Origin: Microvelia longipes
Taxonomy: Eukaryota > Arthropoda > Insecta > Hemiptera > Veliidae
Direction of reading: 5' to 3'
Assembly (NCBI GenBank): GCA_018340805.1
Contig: JACMZG010001911.1
Span: 50,848,862 to 50,912,861, forward strand
Length of the DNA: 64,000 bases
In this document: one piece after another, positions 44,528-56,699 of the stretch
Layout: every line of letters begins with the position of its first letter
Position numbering within the stretch: position 1 is the stretch's first letter
Program-made: the position numbers and the translations under genes
The notes under the pieces: model-generated
What the model saw: the letters and a program-made list of their open reading frames with translations, nothing else
Database searches by the model: none
Told to the model about the DNA's origin: nothing

Positions 44528-46265
44528 TAAATTTCTAACATCTTGACTCTACCATATGTAGCATTGGCAAATAGATATTTTTCAAGTTTACCAACTTGGT
44601 AGTTGGTAAGCTATTAAATCGTATACCTAGAAAGATATTGCTAGCGAATCTATAATATACATAACTTAAAAACTAAGAATATTGAAAGTTTTAATTAAAT
44701 AGCTGCGGATAGGAACTACTTAATTATTAAGTTAGTACTTAAGTCGATTTATAATTTAATATAAATATGAATACATTAGTTATATGCATCGAAAATGTGA
44801 CAGAGACTGGGCATCTTGCAATCCTCTTATGACAGAATATTAGGTTATTCTATGAAATATATTAAATGTCCAGGTTCTAAATATACTATTCATTTAGTGC
44901 TTAAATTTAAATACAAGTATACAATTTCTTTATTGATATAAATAAAAAAAATTATATGGTCAATCGGCACCTAAATTTGATTGTAATTGTATTAAAGAAC
45001 ATTGCATAAAATTCTTGCATGTAAAATTACTATTAGAAAAAATAGATAAAACTTAATCAAATTTAATATGAATGAATTCCGACGCAGAGTTCAGTAACAC
45101 CCTTGAAGAAAATTCTTTACTGTCTAGTTAAGTCATAATTGTTTACTGTCTAGAGTCAGGTAATTGGTTTAATAGCTTTATACTAAAATAATTAATATTA
45201 AGTTTAAATATTAAAAAACTATATTTTTTTTAATATTTATTTAAAATAACGGTGCTTTTTAATATATAGATTAGATGTCTGTCTGGCATCGTAAGAATGA
45301 ATTTCACAGTTTTTAGTAAAGTCGTCTAATTGAATAAATATGTTACAATTTATTAGCACAGTATATACCAGTAGTTCTTAAAAGTTACGTCATTAACAAA
45401 ACTACTAATACATAAAAAAGACAACAACCTAGTCCCCGCAAAGCATGCACCGGAAGGCATAGCTTCTAAGAGGCTGAAGGCTTCTTGTTTTGTAATTTTA
45501 TCAATGGGAAAAATTAGTAAAAACCCTAACTAATTTAATTCTAACTTATCAATTTAACTGAATTTTTAACCTAAAATGAAAGTATTATGAAGTATGAGAG
45601 TCAATATTCTTACTTATTTGATTATTTTTTAAATTTATTTTTTCCATCTTTTCCGCGACTCCCTTTGAATTTTTTTGTTACTCCCAGGGGGTCCCGACCG
45701 TCATACTCTTTATTGCAATGGTATTTTTAAGCACGTATGTTTTAGGATTTATTTAAAAAAAAAACCATTAGGATTTATTTTCTAAACCATTAATTAACGG
45801 TATAATTTCTCTCCAATAATCTAATTTAAAATATTTTCTTTTAATTAAAAATGTCAATTAAATTTGCGAAAATCATCTTAAACTCTTTGAAAAGTAAGAA
45901 AAGTGTAAAATTCTATCATCGATACCTAATCATTAAATTATTAAAACTGGGTCCTAAAAAAGCAAGGTTTTGAATGTAATTAGCTTTGATCTCGAATCAA
46001 AGAGTTTTAAATAAATAAATTAATTGTAAAAATCACAGGACTTAAAAAGATATTGATTTTTCGATGGGAACTGGTGATTTTGATTTGCTTATTTCCTTTG
46101 ATTTAATTTTCTCTCTACAAGAATTAATTAAAAAAATTCTTCAAATGATTTGTGGATTTTAGCGAATTTTCATGAGGAAATAACGCTTTTGAGGTCTGTT
46201 CGAATGAAGTGCTTGACAATTGAGTAACTGGTTAGATTCTAAAGCATGAACCGGAACCTTAAGCA
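44528..46265. other. AT-rich sequence, no exon recognised
   Basis: Presumed intron if the gene continues. Around 45645-45705 a CCGCGACTCCCTTTGA...CCCAGGGGGTCCCGACCG stretch resembles the ends of common hAT-derived repeats, too short for a firm call. Confidence 0.4.
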
Positions 46266-46271
46266 AGAAAT

Positions 46272-46480
46272 GGGTTGTTAAGCACGGAAACACGCAGTCT
46301 AAATAAAATTCGCCCGACAGCGGACCACCGCGCCGTAGTTATTTATTTATTAGTTGTGAACTTATAGTATGTAAAAAACGATAATAATTATCGTCCCTAC
46401 CAGGATTGTTGTTGAGCACGGAAACACGCATCCCAAAGGAAATTCGCCCGACATGCGGACCACCCCGCCAGAGTTTTTTG
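46272..46480. repeat. Direct repeats (about 70 bp) on both sides of an S1 tail
   Basis: TTGTTAAGCACGGAAACACG (46274 on) and TTGTTGAGCACGGAAACACG (46408 on) begin two copies of the segment also found at 15228 (GAAATTCGCCCGACATGCGGACCACC). Between them lies an S1 tail in minus orientation (ACGATAATAATTATCGTCCCTACCAGGAT), cut within its B box. Confidence 0.7.
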
Positions 46481-46916
46481 TTGTATGAAGTTTTTTTTTA
46501 ACTTATATTAAGAATACTTATGGATTTATTTATTTATATTTTTAAAACTTTATTGATTATTGTCTACAATAAATGTATTTGACATAGTGCTCATGCTGGT
46601 TAAAGTTTTTTTTACGATAAAGAATCATATTTTGACATATATGACGTACTCGTATTTTCAATATTAGAAAACCATTGATATTTTATCAGCCTTTTGAGGC
46701 CCGGCATAAAAACTAACAGTAGTAGTGTGTTCTATACCTGTCTCAGTCTTATCATATTTAGTTTTAAACTTGTCATATAAATATTATGTTTTATACTATA
46801 TTTTACTTAAATATTTAATGTAAAAAATACTTTTCCATGCTTGGAACAAGGTTTTTTGCTTTTATATTTAATGCTCAATAAATTTGTTTTGCTTAATTTG
46901 GTATATATTTCATTCC

Positions 46917-47130
46917 TTGAGCAGTAGCGTCACAGCTTGTTCTTTGATTTTTTAATTTTTTTAAAGATATACACTTAAAAGTAGCATCAGCTAAGCTTCA
47001 AATGAGTGATAATAATTTTGTGCTGAGTAGTGTATAATCTGTGAGGTAAATACGCATATTCCTTGGAAAAATCGAAAAAATTAAATGACAAGATGTGATG
47101 AAACTGCTCATATAATTAAATAAACACCGA
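46917..47130. mobile_element. Element X copy (diverged)
   Basis: The left end CCTTGAGCAGTAGCGTCACAGC and the right end (reverse complement ATGAGCAGTTTCATCACATC) match the X element at 13529. The interior shares GCATCAGCTAAGCTTCAAATGAG in inverted sense. Followed by CACCGAAAAATTAAGCAAAA and AGCAAGAAAGCGCG as in the other X loci. Confidence 0.65.
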
Positions 47131-47134
47131 AAAA

Positions 47135-47845
47135 TTAAGCAAAAAAAATGAATTTATAAGCAAGAAAGCGCGCCTGCAATACCGCCAATGACTGCTAAAG
47201 AGTGTTGTTTACGATCGAGTTGCTGATCCGTTGCTTTATGACTTTAGACAAAGTTTGTTCCATCATTGTGTCAGAGGTGTTTGAGGGTTTCAAGGATTTT
47301 CATTAGGTTACTTTTGTTTGAGGTGGAAACCCTATGGTTCCCGTCGAAGTCAAACATCGACCGAAAAATAGCTGAAAATTCGAAAACGCTATAACAATAT
47401 TGCAGATCGATGTCGGGTCGACTTATTGAAACAATCAGCAATCTAGAGCTAATTCTCTAAAACTTCCATCAAAAAGCTAATGAATAGGAGCATTCAGTTG
47501 CTAATAAGAATCAAATATTTTCTAGGCTTCTAGGAATGTTCATACCTAAATACAAAATTTTAGTAGAAATGATCATTTGCAACGTTTTTTTTAGGGAAAA
47601 AGCTTTTCATAGACATCGGTAAGCTTCGATAGTTGTGTATACCAGAAAAATCGGGTACTTTCAAAGGTAAATTTCTCATTTAGTACATACAAAATGTTTG
47701 TTTGGAATATTTCTCGTTTCTAGTCTTATTCTAAATAAAAAGTATCCTGACAAAAATCTTAGTAAAATAAAGCGATAAGAAAACGCATAGAATTGAAGAA
47801 TGACGACGTTGGCGGCCATCTTGGAAATATGACGTTATATTTCGG
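47135..47845. other. Sequence of ordinary composition, no exon recognised
   Basis: No coding frame, although the local GC content is a little higher than in the neighbourhood. Confidence 0.4.
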
Positions 47846-47848
47846 CTT

Positions 47849-47864
47849 GGTCTCATGTGAGACC
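47849..47864. repeat. Palindrome GGTCTCATGTGAGACC
   Basis: A perfect 7-bp arm palindrome with a 2-base centre. Confidence 0.85.
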
Positions 47865-47955
47865 AATTAATATATATTCATTACAGGTTATTCTATACCT
47901 CATTACCTATCCAACGCCACCAAGCATATACTTGCTTCATTCAAAATTCCATGAA

Positions 47956-47987
47956 CAGTTTTGGACATATATGTATGTCCAAAACTG
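47956..47987. repeat. Perfect hairpin, 14-bp stem and 4-base loop
   Basis: CAGTTTTGGACATA and TATGTCCAAAACTG around TATG. It is 92 bp after the palindrome at 47849. No T-run or other transcription end signal beside it. Confidence 0.9.
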
Positions 47988-47989
47988 CG

Positions 47990-50215
47990 AGATCTCACCT
48001 CGGTAAACACAACCGAATAAGTACTCAAAAACTCTTTAAAAATCTCTCGCGGAATGAATTTGCTTGATTTAAGCTTTGCATTTTCTAAAAATAAATAATT
48101 TTACACTAGAATTTAATATTTAGTCTGACTATGTTTCATTTGTTTTCTTGCTACGGGTTATCAGTTATAAACTAACATGTCACTCCTTATCAGTAAATGT
48201 AAACAAACAAGATGATTCCAAAATGTTTACACTCTTTGTATTTAACTTTTCATAAATTACATTTTAGACATATATGAAAAGTAATTATTATAATGAAGTT
48301 ATATTAAATTAATGGGTTTCATTATTTATTTTTTTCCTTTTTATGATTAAATCTGACGTTTTATATTCAGCGTTTGTATAACATTTTTATGGAATATTAT
48401 TTCGAAATTTTATCAAATTCTTGTATAAGTTGACAAGCATAATATGAATATATATATTATGTATATTTATCTTACAAATATATCTATTATTGTGTTTTTT
48501 ATTTTGGGATTGATTCATAATGTTCACGACTTGAGTTCCGATTCTAAGTTAAATACATTTTTTGTATGCATGGCATATAATATAATAATTATAACGCTAT
48601 TATAACATTAAACATTATAAAAAACATGCTCTTAAATATAAATATTATATTCATATATATGCATGTATTCTAAGGAATATTTACATTCATTTTTTTTAAA
48701 TTTCTACTTATATGTTAGAATCGGAAGTCGGACCGTAACCATTCTTGGCTTACGATCCTTACAATCTCGACGCATGTAATGTTTTATGGGGGGGGGGATG
48801 GATATTAGTGTCTTTCGTTTGGACAATGTCTAGGCCAGATATTTGTCTTAGAACTCATGTTGGTTTTGCCCGTAAAGCAATTACTTAATATTTTCTTTTT
48901 AAACCAATTGTTGGTTGTTTTTGGGTTGGACCAAATTAAGATTTCCTTTGATGCTAAAAAATTTGGTTACCTTTTTTGTTGGTACTATCCACGAAGAGGG
49001 CTTTTGATTTTGATTTTAACCATTTTTCCGTGTTGTAAGTAAATTAAATTAATAAATTAATTAAATTAGTACTTTATTTTTCTTATAACGTACAATGCAT
49101 CTATGAAAATGACAAGTTTTTTCAAAATAAAAACAAAAATCGTAGAAGCCTTGTATACCTTTTCTATAACATTAGTATTCTTTTTTATATATTTTAAATC
49201 TGGGAAAAAATTACGGTAAAATAGCGACAATTTATCTCTTCTTCATAAATAAACACATATACATGTATCTCATACATATACAGAAGTTGCTCTATTTTTT
49301 ATGTAGAGTTACGATGTCGGAGGTTTTTTTAAAAAAATTCTGCCGAATAAACAGAGTTAGTTAATGCAAATCAAATAAAGCAGTGACAGCCAGCCGTAGG
49401 ATTAGGTGTTGTTTTGTAACTAAATTTACAACACTGGCAGTCTGTAGATCGCAGTGCACAGTATCGTGTGTTTTTCACTTGTTTTTTTCAAATATTGAGT
49501 TCTCTGTATAAGTTCTTTAAAAAATATTTAATGGTGAAAATAATTGATTAATAATTTACTTTGATTTTAAGCAAATAAAATTAGCAGTGTTTCCATTTTA
49601 CTTATTTTATTATTAAATTTTATTTTTGTATAGTTTTATTTAGTGGTTTTACATTTAATTATTCTTGGATAGACAAAGTAGTTGTCATTATTGTTTTGAC
49701 AATAATTTCAATAAAAAGAAATGTTTTACAATTAAGTCAAATGTAATTAAGAGAGAAAATAACATAAAAATATTTTTTTAGTAATATAATAAGAAAATTT
49801 ATTTTTTAAGAATGAAACCTCTTCTTTTGGAAGAATTCTATTATTATTTATTAGAAAAAGAAAGAGTTCTCTTCTACAACGATTTATTAAAGTACAAAAA
49901 AAAAATCAATCTTTTTGGATCCACTACTATCTATTTAAAACTACCAAAATTACATTAACAATATACACAATTTAGAAACAATGAAGAAAATATAATAACA
50001 AAAATTAAACTGTAAAAGCCTAGACAAAGGTTAAAGAAATATAATAAAATAAATACACAATGCTTTTGTAAAGTAAAATTGAAATTGTTACTGTATTTTA
50101 GATCCATAGTATCAATATGTTATTTGAAAAATAATAAATAAATTCGTTTTTTGGGAGTTTAAGTTATTTGGAACTAATCAAATTCTGATGACGATTTGAT
50201 TTTAATGTGAGGAAG
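47990..50215. other. Intergenic or intronic, no exon recognised
   Basis: AT-rich with a G9 run at 48789-48797. Frames such as 48857-49042 are hydrophobic without motifs or splice context. Confidence 0.45.
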
Positions 50216-50221
50216 ACATTA

Positions 50222-50785
50222 ATCCAAGTCGCTATCAAAAATTGATCGGTTTTGGTTTGTACTTGGCAACTTGCAATAGATGTCCATTGAAATGCTGAAA
50301 AAAGATAAAGTACTCGAAAACAGCAGCTGACCTAGGGTTGAACTAAATGAAAACTGCTGAACTATTTGAGGTCTGGTGGATGTAGATTAGGCTGGTTAAA
50401 CTAAAAGTAGGAAATCCTAAAGCAATTTTAATGGAGAAGGCCAGGAAACAGTCGGCTATGGCTCTCTCCAGCGCAGAGGCCGACTATGTTAGAAGTCTAC
50501 TATGTGAATTGAAAACTAAAGAGTTCACAAAGGCACTTGTGAACTTAATGTTTAGTACAGCGATATTCAAAGTGGATACATAGCTGCCAACCAGGGATAC
50601 GACACCATCCACACACTAAACTTATTGATGTGCAAAATCATTATATAAGAGACGCATATAAGATGGGCATCGTCCAAATCAAATATTTACAAAGAGATCA
50701 GATGCCAACTGATATCATAAATAAAGGATTGCCACGGATGAAAACTAAAATGTCGAAGTAGAAATTGGGAGGACACTTGCAAGCA
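50222..50785 (+). pseudogene. Ty1/copia retrotransposon fragment (RT end and RNase H)
   Basis: Starts with P-S-R-Y-Q (50224 on), then D-V-H-W-K and A-D-L-G-L traces of the RT/RNase H linker. Then comes the hallmark K-Q-S-A-M-A-L-S-S-A-E-A-D-Y-V (about 50438-50490) of copia RNase H. The end has I-D-V-Q-N-H-Y-I-R-D-A-Y-K-M-G (about 50622-50670) and M-P-T-D-I-I-N-K-G-L-P. Several frameshifts and stops separate the blocks. No LTR was recognised on either side. Confidence 0.85.
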
Positions 50786-50789
50786 GACA

Positions 50790-52265
50790 CTTAAACCCTG
50801 AAAGTGGAATTATAGGAGATGTCAATCTCTTTCAGTGTCATAGGGTCAATCTGTTTTGTTTTTTTTGGAAAATAATGAATATATTTGTCTTTTTTCTGAT
50901 GTTCAAGTTATTTAAATTATTTCAGTTTCTAATAAATAATGACGAAATGAAATTTATAAATCAATAGTTATAGCACCTTACCTTATAAGAATTATTGGTT
51001 CTCTATTTAAAATTCATCCGAAGTAAAATATTACTTTCTGTATTTCTTATTCCATTTAGAATTTAATTTAAATTCATATTTTAAAGCCAAAGAAATGTTT
51101 ATTATTTTTATATTTTCTTATAGTGGAGCGAAATAAAGTTAAAAAATTTAAATTTATTTAAATTGATCATCTGCCATTCAGAATTAAAATGGTCCAAAAT
51201 CTATAGTTTTTTAACAATAAGCAGTTAAAACATGCTTCGATTTATTTTATTAATTTTTCATTTGTATTATTTTATTTTTTATATTATTTATCCTTTATTG
51301 TTATATTATGCATTTTCTCTATATTGTTATAATTTAGTTTATTATTATACCTTTACTTTATATATAGATTACGTGTATTTAAAGTATGTTATTAACTTTC
51401 CATTTTCGTCTAATTCTAATATAATTTGTTAGTATCTTCATATTTGATATTTTCTTTATTTAAAAATGTCATGCATATATAAAATTCTAATGTTGGCCAA
51501 TTTTCAGGGTTTACGCTAATCATGACTCAGTGTTGGCATTAAATCAACCGAGCCAAACCGGTCTGTCTTAAGTCTAGGAATATGCTATTTTTGCTTTTAA
51601 AGTTATTTAGTTCTTTACCGGCAAGCAACTTATACTTATCTTTACTTCATTTGTCATACGAACTATTAATTATTAGAAATATTTAATAAAATTTTATTTA
51701 TAACAATACAGCATTGTAAATAATTACTACTATTAATTTTTTTTAATTGAATTTAACTATTTGATTTACTATTTAATAGAATTTAATACTACATTTTACT
51801 ATATTTTTTACTAATATTTAATAATTTAATATCTATTGTAAAACATAATAATTTAGTTAAATTATTTATTATTTCATAAATTCATAATGTATTGATTTCG
51901 ATTTATCTGTTCTGTTAACTCGAATTTAATAATTAGTAAATATTTTCTTTATTATGGATTGACTATTACTTATGTATTTCCTCTCAAAAATTTCATACAA
52001 TTTTTTAATTTTTAACGATTACTTGTTCTATTCAAGAGTAATTTTAGTCTTGTTGTTTAGTCTAAATATTTTTCTTTTCTTTATATTTTAATGATAGGTA
52101 ATTTCATTATTATTATTTAGTTTAATTTTAAACCAACAAGTTTAGTGACTTTAGTAAAGAAAAAGTTAATCTAAATTCCTAATTGCTGAAATTTCTCATT
52201 GCAGCTTTTTAACTTTAATTTAAAATACATTTGTGTTTTGAATATAACTTTTAAGTAACTAGTGC
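50790..52265. other. AT-rich intergenic or intronic, no exon recognised
   Basis: Nothing recognised; the frame at 51232-51432 is a composition artefact. Confidence 0.5.
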
Positions 52266-52271
52266 TTGAAA

Positions 52272-52309
52272 ATGAAGAAGTGGGCTGAATTGTTTCCAGA
52301 TCTAACCAG
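52272..52309 (+). CDS. Candidate alternative first coding exon (partial)
   Basis: ATG at 52272 (context GAAA-ATG) opens M-K-K-W-A-E-L-F-P-D-L-T, followed by AG and a donor, CCAG|GTTATT at 52310. Like the exon at 43721-43983 it ends with W-A-x-L-x-P-D-L and is cut in phase 2 after AG. The shared peptide plus the shared phase suggest two alternative starts joined to one common next exon. Both the shortness (12 codons) and the less usual GTTATT donor make chance possible. A TTTAATTTACAG acceptor lies only 59 bases downstream (52368), but the frame beyond it stops after about 28 codons. Confidence 0.4.
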
Positions 52310-52619
52310 GTTATTTTATATTATATTATAATTATTATGTGAGGATGCGCAGTCTTTTTAATTTACAGCTGTAGTAAATTCTTGAAGTTGGTAGCATTGC
52401 CTGGTGATAAAAACTATTATAAGGTCTTCATTTTCAAAACAATGCAGTAACTATATTTAGGGGATTTAACTTAAAGTTAATTCATTAGAAAATTTAAATT
52501 TGTTTAATATTTAAGGCGTAATTTTATGCGGTTAAATTGTGTTATGTTCTTACATTAATTTTAAAAGAGTTAAACTCTTAGATTTTATTTTCCATCGATA
52601 AAAGTCAGTTTATATAAAA

Positions 52620-52850
52620 AATTCCATTGTAAAGAGTAGGACGGTTAGAAAATGATTTGTGGCGGGAACTCGAAAACTTCTATTGTAAAGAGTAAGACGG
52701 TTAGAAAATGCTTTGTGGCGGAACTCGAAAATTCTATTGTAAAGAGTAGGACGGTTAGAAAATGATTTGTGACGGGAACTCGAAAAATTCTATTGTAAAG
52801 AGTAGGACGTTTAGAAAATGATTTGTGGCGGGAATTCGAAAAATTCTCCT
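52620..52850. repeat. Minisatellite, about 56-bp unit, 4 copies
   Basis: The unit TTCTATTGTAAAGAGTAGGA continues with CGGTTAGAAAATGATTTGTGGCGGGAACTCGAAAA. ATTGTAAAG falls at 52626, 52682, 52736 and 52792. Copies are over 90% alike. Confidence 0.95.
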
Positions 52851-52854
52851 TGAG

Positions 52855-53815
52855 GTTGCCTACAGGTTACCTTAGTCAAGTTACCTATAGCATAGAGGGA
52901 GACAATGCCGACATACTTTCTACATTAGAAGGGGAAGCATGGTAATAATAATAAATGTGACACCTACCATATTCAGAAAATGTCTTCGTTTCTGCAAGTA
53001 ATGTTTTTAGCTTATTTTCCAAAGTAAAAATTTTAGTTTTAGTCAACTCTTCCCAAAAGAGAGCTGTCTTATCAAATTCATCAGATTCGAAGACCTCAAA
53101 TATTACTTTCGACGTTAAATTAATTTCATTCCTACTTAATACACTACATTAAGATAAGATACAATTCAATTCCATGATAGAGACATTAAGGTAACACTCT
53201 CTCATAATTACATGATATTAGTCGATATAAATCAGAGTTTTCATAAATCAACAGCTATAAATTAGATTAATTCTGTCGATAATCCAACTTCGTAATATAA
53301 ATTAAATCCAAGACTTATAAATGAATTTTATCTTTCCGCTAGTACCTTCTCTGTCTTATTACCGCATTTAAACGATTTTAATGTAAACGATAATGATTAA
53401 CTTAACACTTAAATAGACTTGAAACATTTATAGCTTTTATTGTAATTTTAGTCAGAGATTATGTCACTTTGTTCCGATGTTTATTTCTATTGCTACAAAA
53501 ATATATTGGATAATAAGTCTCTAAATAAATACAAAGCACACTAGAGCCATGTTAGTGTAAATATGCATAAATATGTAAATATTTATATAAAAATATATAC
53601 ATATTTATAAGTGATTCGATTTATCTGCAACCAGTCTCAATAGATTTTCCTTCCCGTCTACCTGAACACGTGACATCTTGATTTAATTATATTTCAAGTT
53701 TGGATTTTTAGCGAATTATCGAAGAAAAAACAAGCTTATGAGCTTGGAGTCATGGAGGGCGAGAGAGGGGAGAGGTAGATTTTTTTTGAAGTGGGGGGGA
53801 CCTCACTGATCGATC
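52855..53815. other. Intergenic, no gene seen
   Basis: A purine-rich patch (GGGCGAGAGAGGGGAGAGG) at about 53758-53776. Nothing coding. Confidence 0.5.
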
Positions 53816-53818
53816 AAT

Positions 53819-53837
53819 AATATATATATATAATATA

Positions 53838-53883
<46 letters not shown>
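53819..53883. repeat. (TA)n microsatellite
   Basis: A TA tract with TATAATATA interruptions. Confidence 0.95.
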
Positions 53884-53884
<1 letters not shown>

Positions 53885-53889
53885 ATTTA

Positions 53890-54685
53890 TATGTAATAGA
53901 AACTTACAAAGCTTTACAGCATGATGAAACCCTAAACCCTAACTTAAAGTGCCTAAACGGACTGAAATCTCTGTTTCGGAATTTTAAGAATGAAAAAAAA
54001 ATGCCTATGTATTACTGTTGTATTAAACGATAGAAAGAAAAATATTTACAATATACATACAATACAACATATCCATATCCATATATACAACAAATATATA
54101 CATTTTTGTAAATTTTCCGTCATTTTTTATGGTTAACTCTCATGCAATTTAAATTCATTATTCTACTATAATCGTATAAATTATTCAAGAAATTTATTTT
54201 GAATAAATTCCAAATGTTTTGTGTTTGTATAAATATTTATGATATTTTAATATTTTATAAATTTTTAATTTATATTTTTTATTTTTTATTAGCAAGCGTT
54301 CATAAATTTACCTATCACTGGAAAATGTATTACCTAAATCTTATTATTTCATTTTTTATTTAGAAATTCAATGATTGGCGGAGTTGTATACTTGGATATT
54401 TTTTATATGTATATCTTAATATTTTATAAAAATGTACAGAAATAAAGAAATAAATAAGGACATCAAAGGATAATATAATAGGATTAGCAATAATGCCTAT
54501 TGAAAAAAGAATATAACGTAAATATATCCATAAACTGATAGATTATAATAATAAAAAATTCGAAAAATATTTATAAATATAAAACATCTGACGTAGAGAT
54601 GTGCAAGCCGGGTGAATTTTCGAAACTCGCTTTCTTGCTTCTCAATCCAATATTCGCTTAAGGGTTTTGTAGATATGTAATAACT
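53890..54685. other. Intergenic, no gene seen
   Basis: AT-rich, nothing recognised. Confidence 0.5.
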
Positions 54686-54689
54686 TGAG

Positions 54690-54940
54690 TAGTAGAATTT
54701 TAAATTGTTGTTTAATTTTTCGTTTTTTTTTTTAAACGCGCATATTTACCCCATATATAACACTGCACAGGTTAACATTATTTGCACACATTTGAAACTT
54801 GTTAATACTATTTATTAGAGCATTGCTTTGAAAATTCGAAAAAATCAAACAACAATTTGTGACTGAAATTTGTCTTTTAAGAGTTTGTATGACTCCAGAC
54901 CGTTTCATTCAATTTAGCTCGCTCCTCAAAAACCATTTTG
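54690..54940. repeat. Diverged element X plus S1 head remnant
   Basis: CACTGCACAGGTTAACATTATTTGCACACATTTGAA and TTGAAAATTCGAAAAAATCAAACAAC match X at 13529-13712. GACTCCAGACC...TCATTCAATT at 54890-54922 is an S1 A-box side on the minus strand. Same X then S1 order as at 13529 and 7945. Confidence 0.5.
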
Positions 54941-54944
54941 GACT

Positions 54945-55980
54945 TCCCCCCTCCCAATCACAAGATCAATCTTATTAGCGATTTTTTATAAAAAAATTCG
55001 CTATTAATGAATGAAAAAATGTACAGTAAGTATAATTTAAATGATATAAGTAAATAAAAAAATATATTTTTAAAATTGAAGGTTTAAATAATATATATAC
55101 GTGTGTGTAGTAATGACGATTTTGTAGTTGTGTGAATGTATTGACCTTGATATTGATGTTTTCAATTATTCAAGCCAGTTTTAGGATCATAAGTGAGTGA
55201 ATCTTCATTTTTTTAATTTGTTGGATATTTACATTTTTGGTTTGATTAAATTTTTTTATTTTATATTAAGAAATAAATGAATTTAACTTGAAATGACTCG
55301 TCTCATTTATTAGGATAAGTGTCACTATTATTATCAAGTTTTATTATTCTTTTACATTGGTATATTTTTAATTATTAAATAATATTTTCGTTAATTATTT
55401 ATGTTTTATTAGAGTAATCTTGTATCTTTTGTAGAAAAAGCAAGTCCGGTGTATGTTCTAAATCATTACATAAAGTATGATAAACTGACTTCAGTTTTTT
55501 TTATAGATTTATTTAGAGCGCCTGCTCCACGTAGTACTACAGGTGCTTGGTATCTTAAATTTTAAAATATAGATTTAACAATGTTATTATCTAAATTTTG
55601 CCATTTAGGTCATACATTGATTTTTTTACATTTTTTACATACATAGGTCAAGCAGTACATTCTTATTTTTAAGAGATCATTCCATTATTAGGAAATTATG
55701 ACATATTAGGATTCCAGTATTTACATGTTTATGATATATATCCACTTCCGCAAAGGAGTGTTAAACTTTACAGCTCATACGGGATATGTGCCGATTAGCT
55801 AAATAGATAGTAATAGGTATTTATAAGAAAGTATGATTTCTGTATTTAGCACAAGAGCTCAGTTTGTCATTATGCTAATTTCTTTTAGTTAATATAAAGA
55901 TTTTCATATTTTGAACTGACTTCAGTTCATTACCATGTATTGGACTATTAAATATAACATTAAAATATTTCAGTAATTTT
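54945..55980. other. AT-rich intergenic, no gene seen
   Basis: Nothing recognised. Confidence 0.5.
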
Positions 55981-55984
55981 TTAA

Positions 55985-56695
55985 TGTACTACTTGAATTG
56001 TATTGTACATTGTACTACTTGACTTGTATTGTTCATTGTACTACTTGAATTTGTATTGTACATTGTATTGTACATTGTACTACTTGAATTGTATTGTACA
56101 TTGTACTACTGCTGAATTGTATTGTATTGTACTTTGTTGTACTACCTACTTAAATTGTATTGTACATTGTACTACTGGAATTGTATTGTACATTGTACTA
56201 CTTGAATTGTATTGTACATTGTACTACTTGAATTGTACATTGTACTACTGAATTCATTGTACTACTTTTGTATTGTACATTGTACTACTGGTACATTGTA
56301 CTACTTGACTTGATTGTTCATGTACTACTGGAATTGTATTGTACATTGTACTACTGGAATTGTATTGTATTTTACTACTTGACTTGTATTGTACATTGTA
56401 CTACTTGACTTGTATTGTTCATTGTACTACTTGGAGTATTTTTGTACTACTGTTGTATTGTTCATTGTACTACTTGAACTGTATTGTACATTGTACTACT
56501 TGACTTGTATTGTACATTGTACCTGAATTGTATTGTACATTGTACTATTGACTTGTACTACCTGGAATTGTATTCAATATTGTTACTTGAATTGTATTGT
56601 ACATTGTACTACTTGACTTGTATTGTTCATTGTACTACTTGAATTGTATTGTACATTGTACAACTTGAATTTTATTGTACATTGCACTAATTTTT
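55985..56695. repeat. Degenerate array of TTGTATTGTACATTGTACTACT
   Basis: About 700 bp of a 23-28-bp unit (TTGTATTGTACATTGTACTA then CTTGAA or CTGGAA), with units shortened, lengthened and partly inverted. Each unit contains GTACATTGTAC, which is close to self-complementary. Frames here (56003-56251) translate to L-Y-C-T-L-Y-Y repeats and are artefacts. Confidence 0.95.
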
Positions 56696-56699
56696 AGCA

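Noticed and set aside
52369..52450. Second exon after a 59-bp intron downstream of the exon at 52272
   Set aside because: An acceptor-like TTTAATTTACAG is present, but the frame stops after about 28 codons and no other support was seen.
53925..53946. Telomere-like AAACCCTAAACCCTAA
   Set aside because: Only two units within ordinary sequence. No array.
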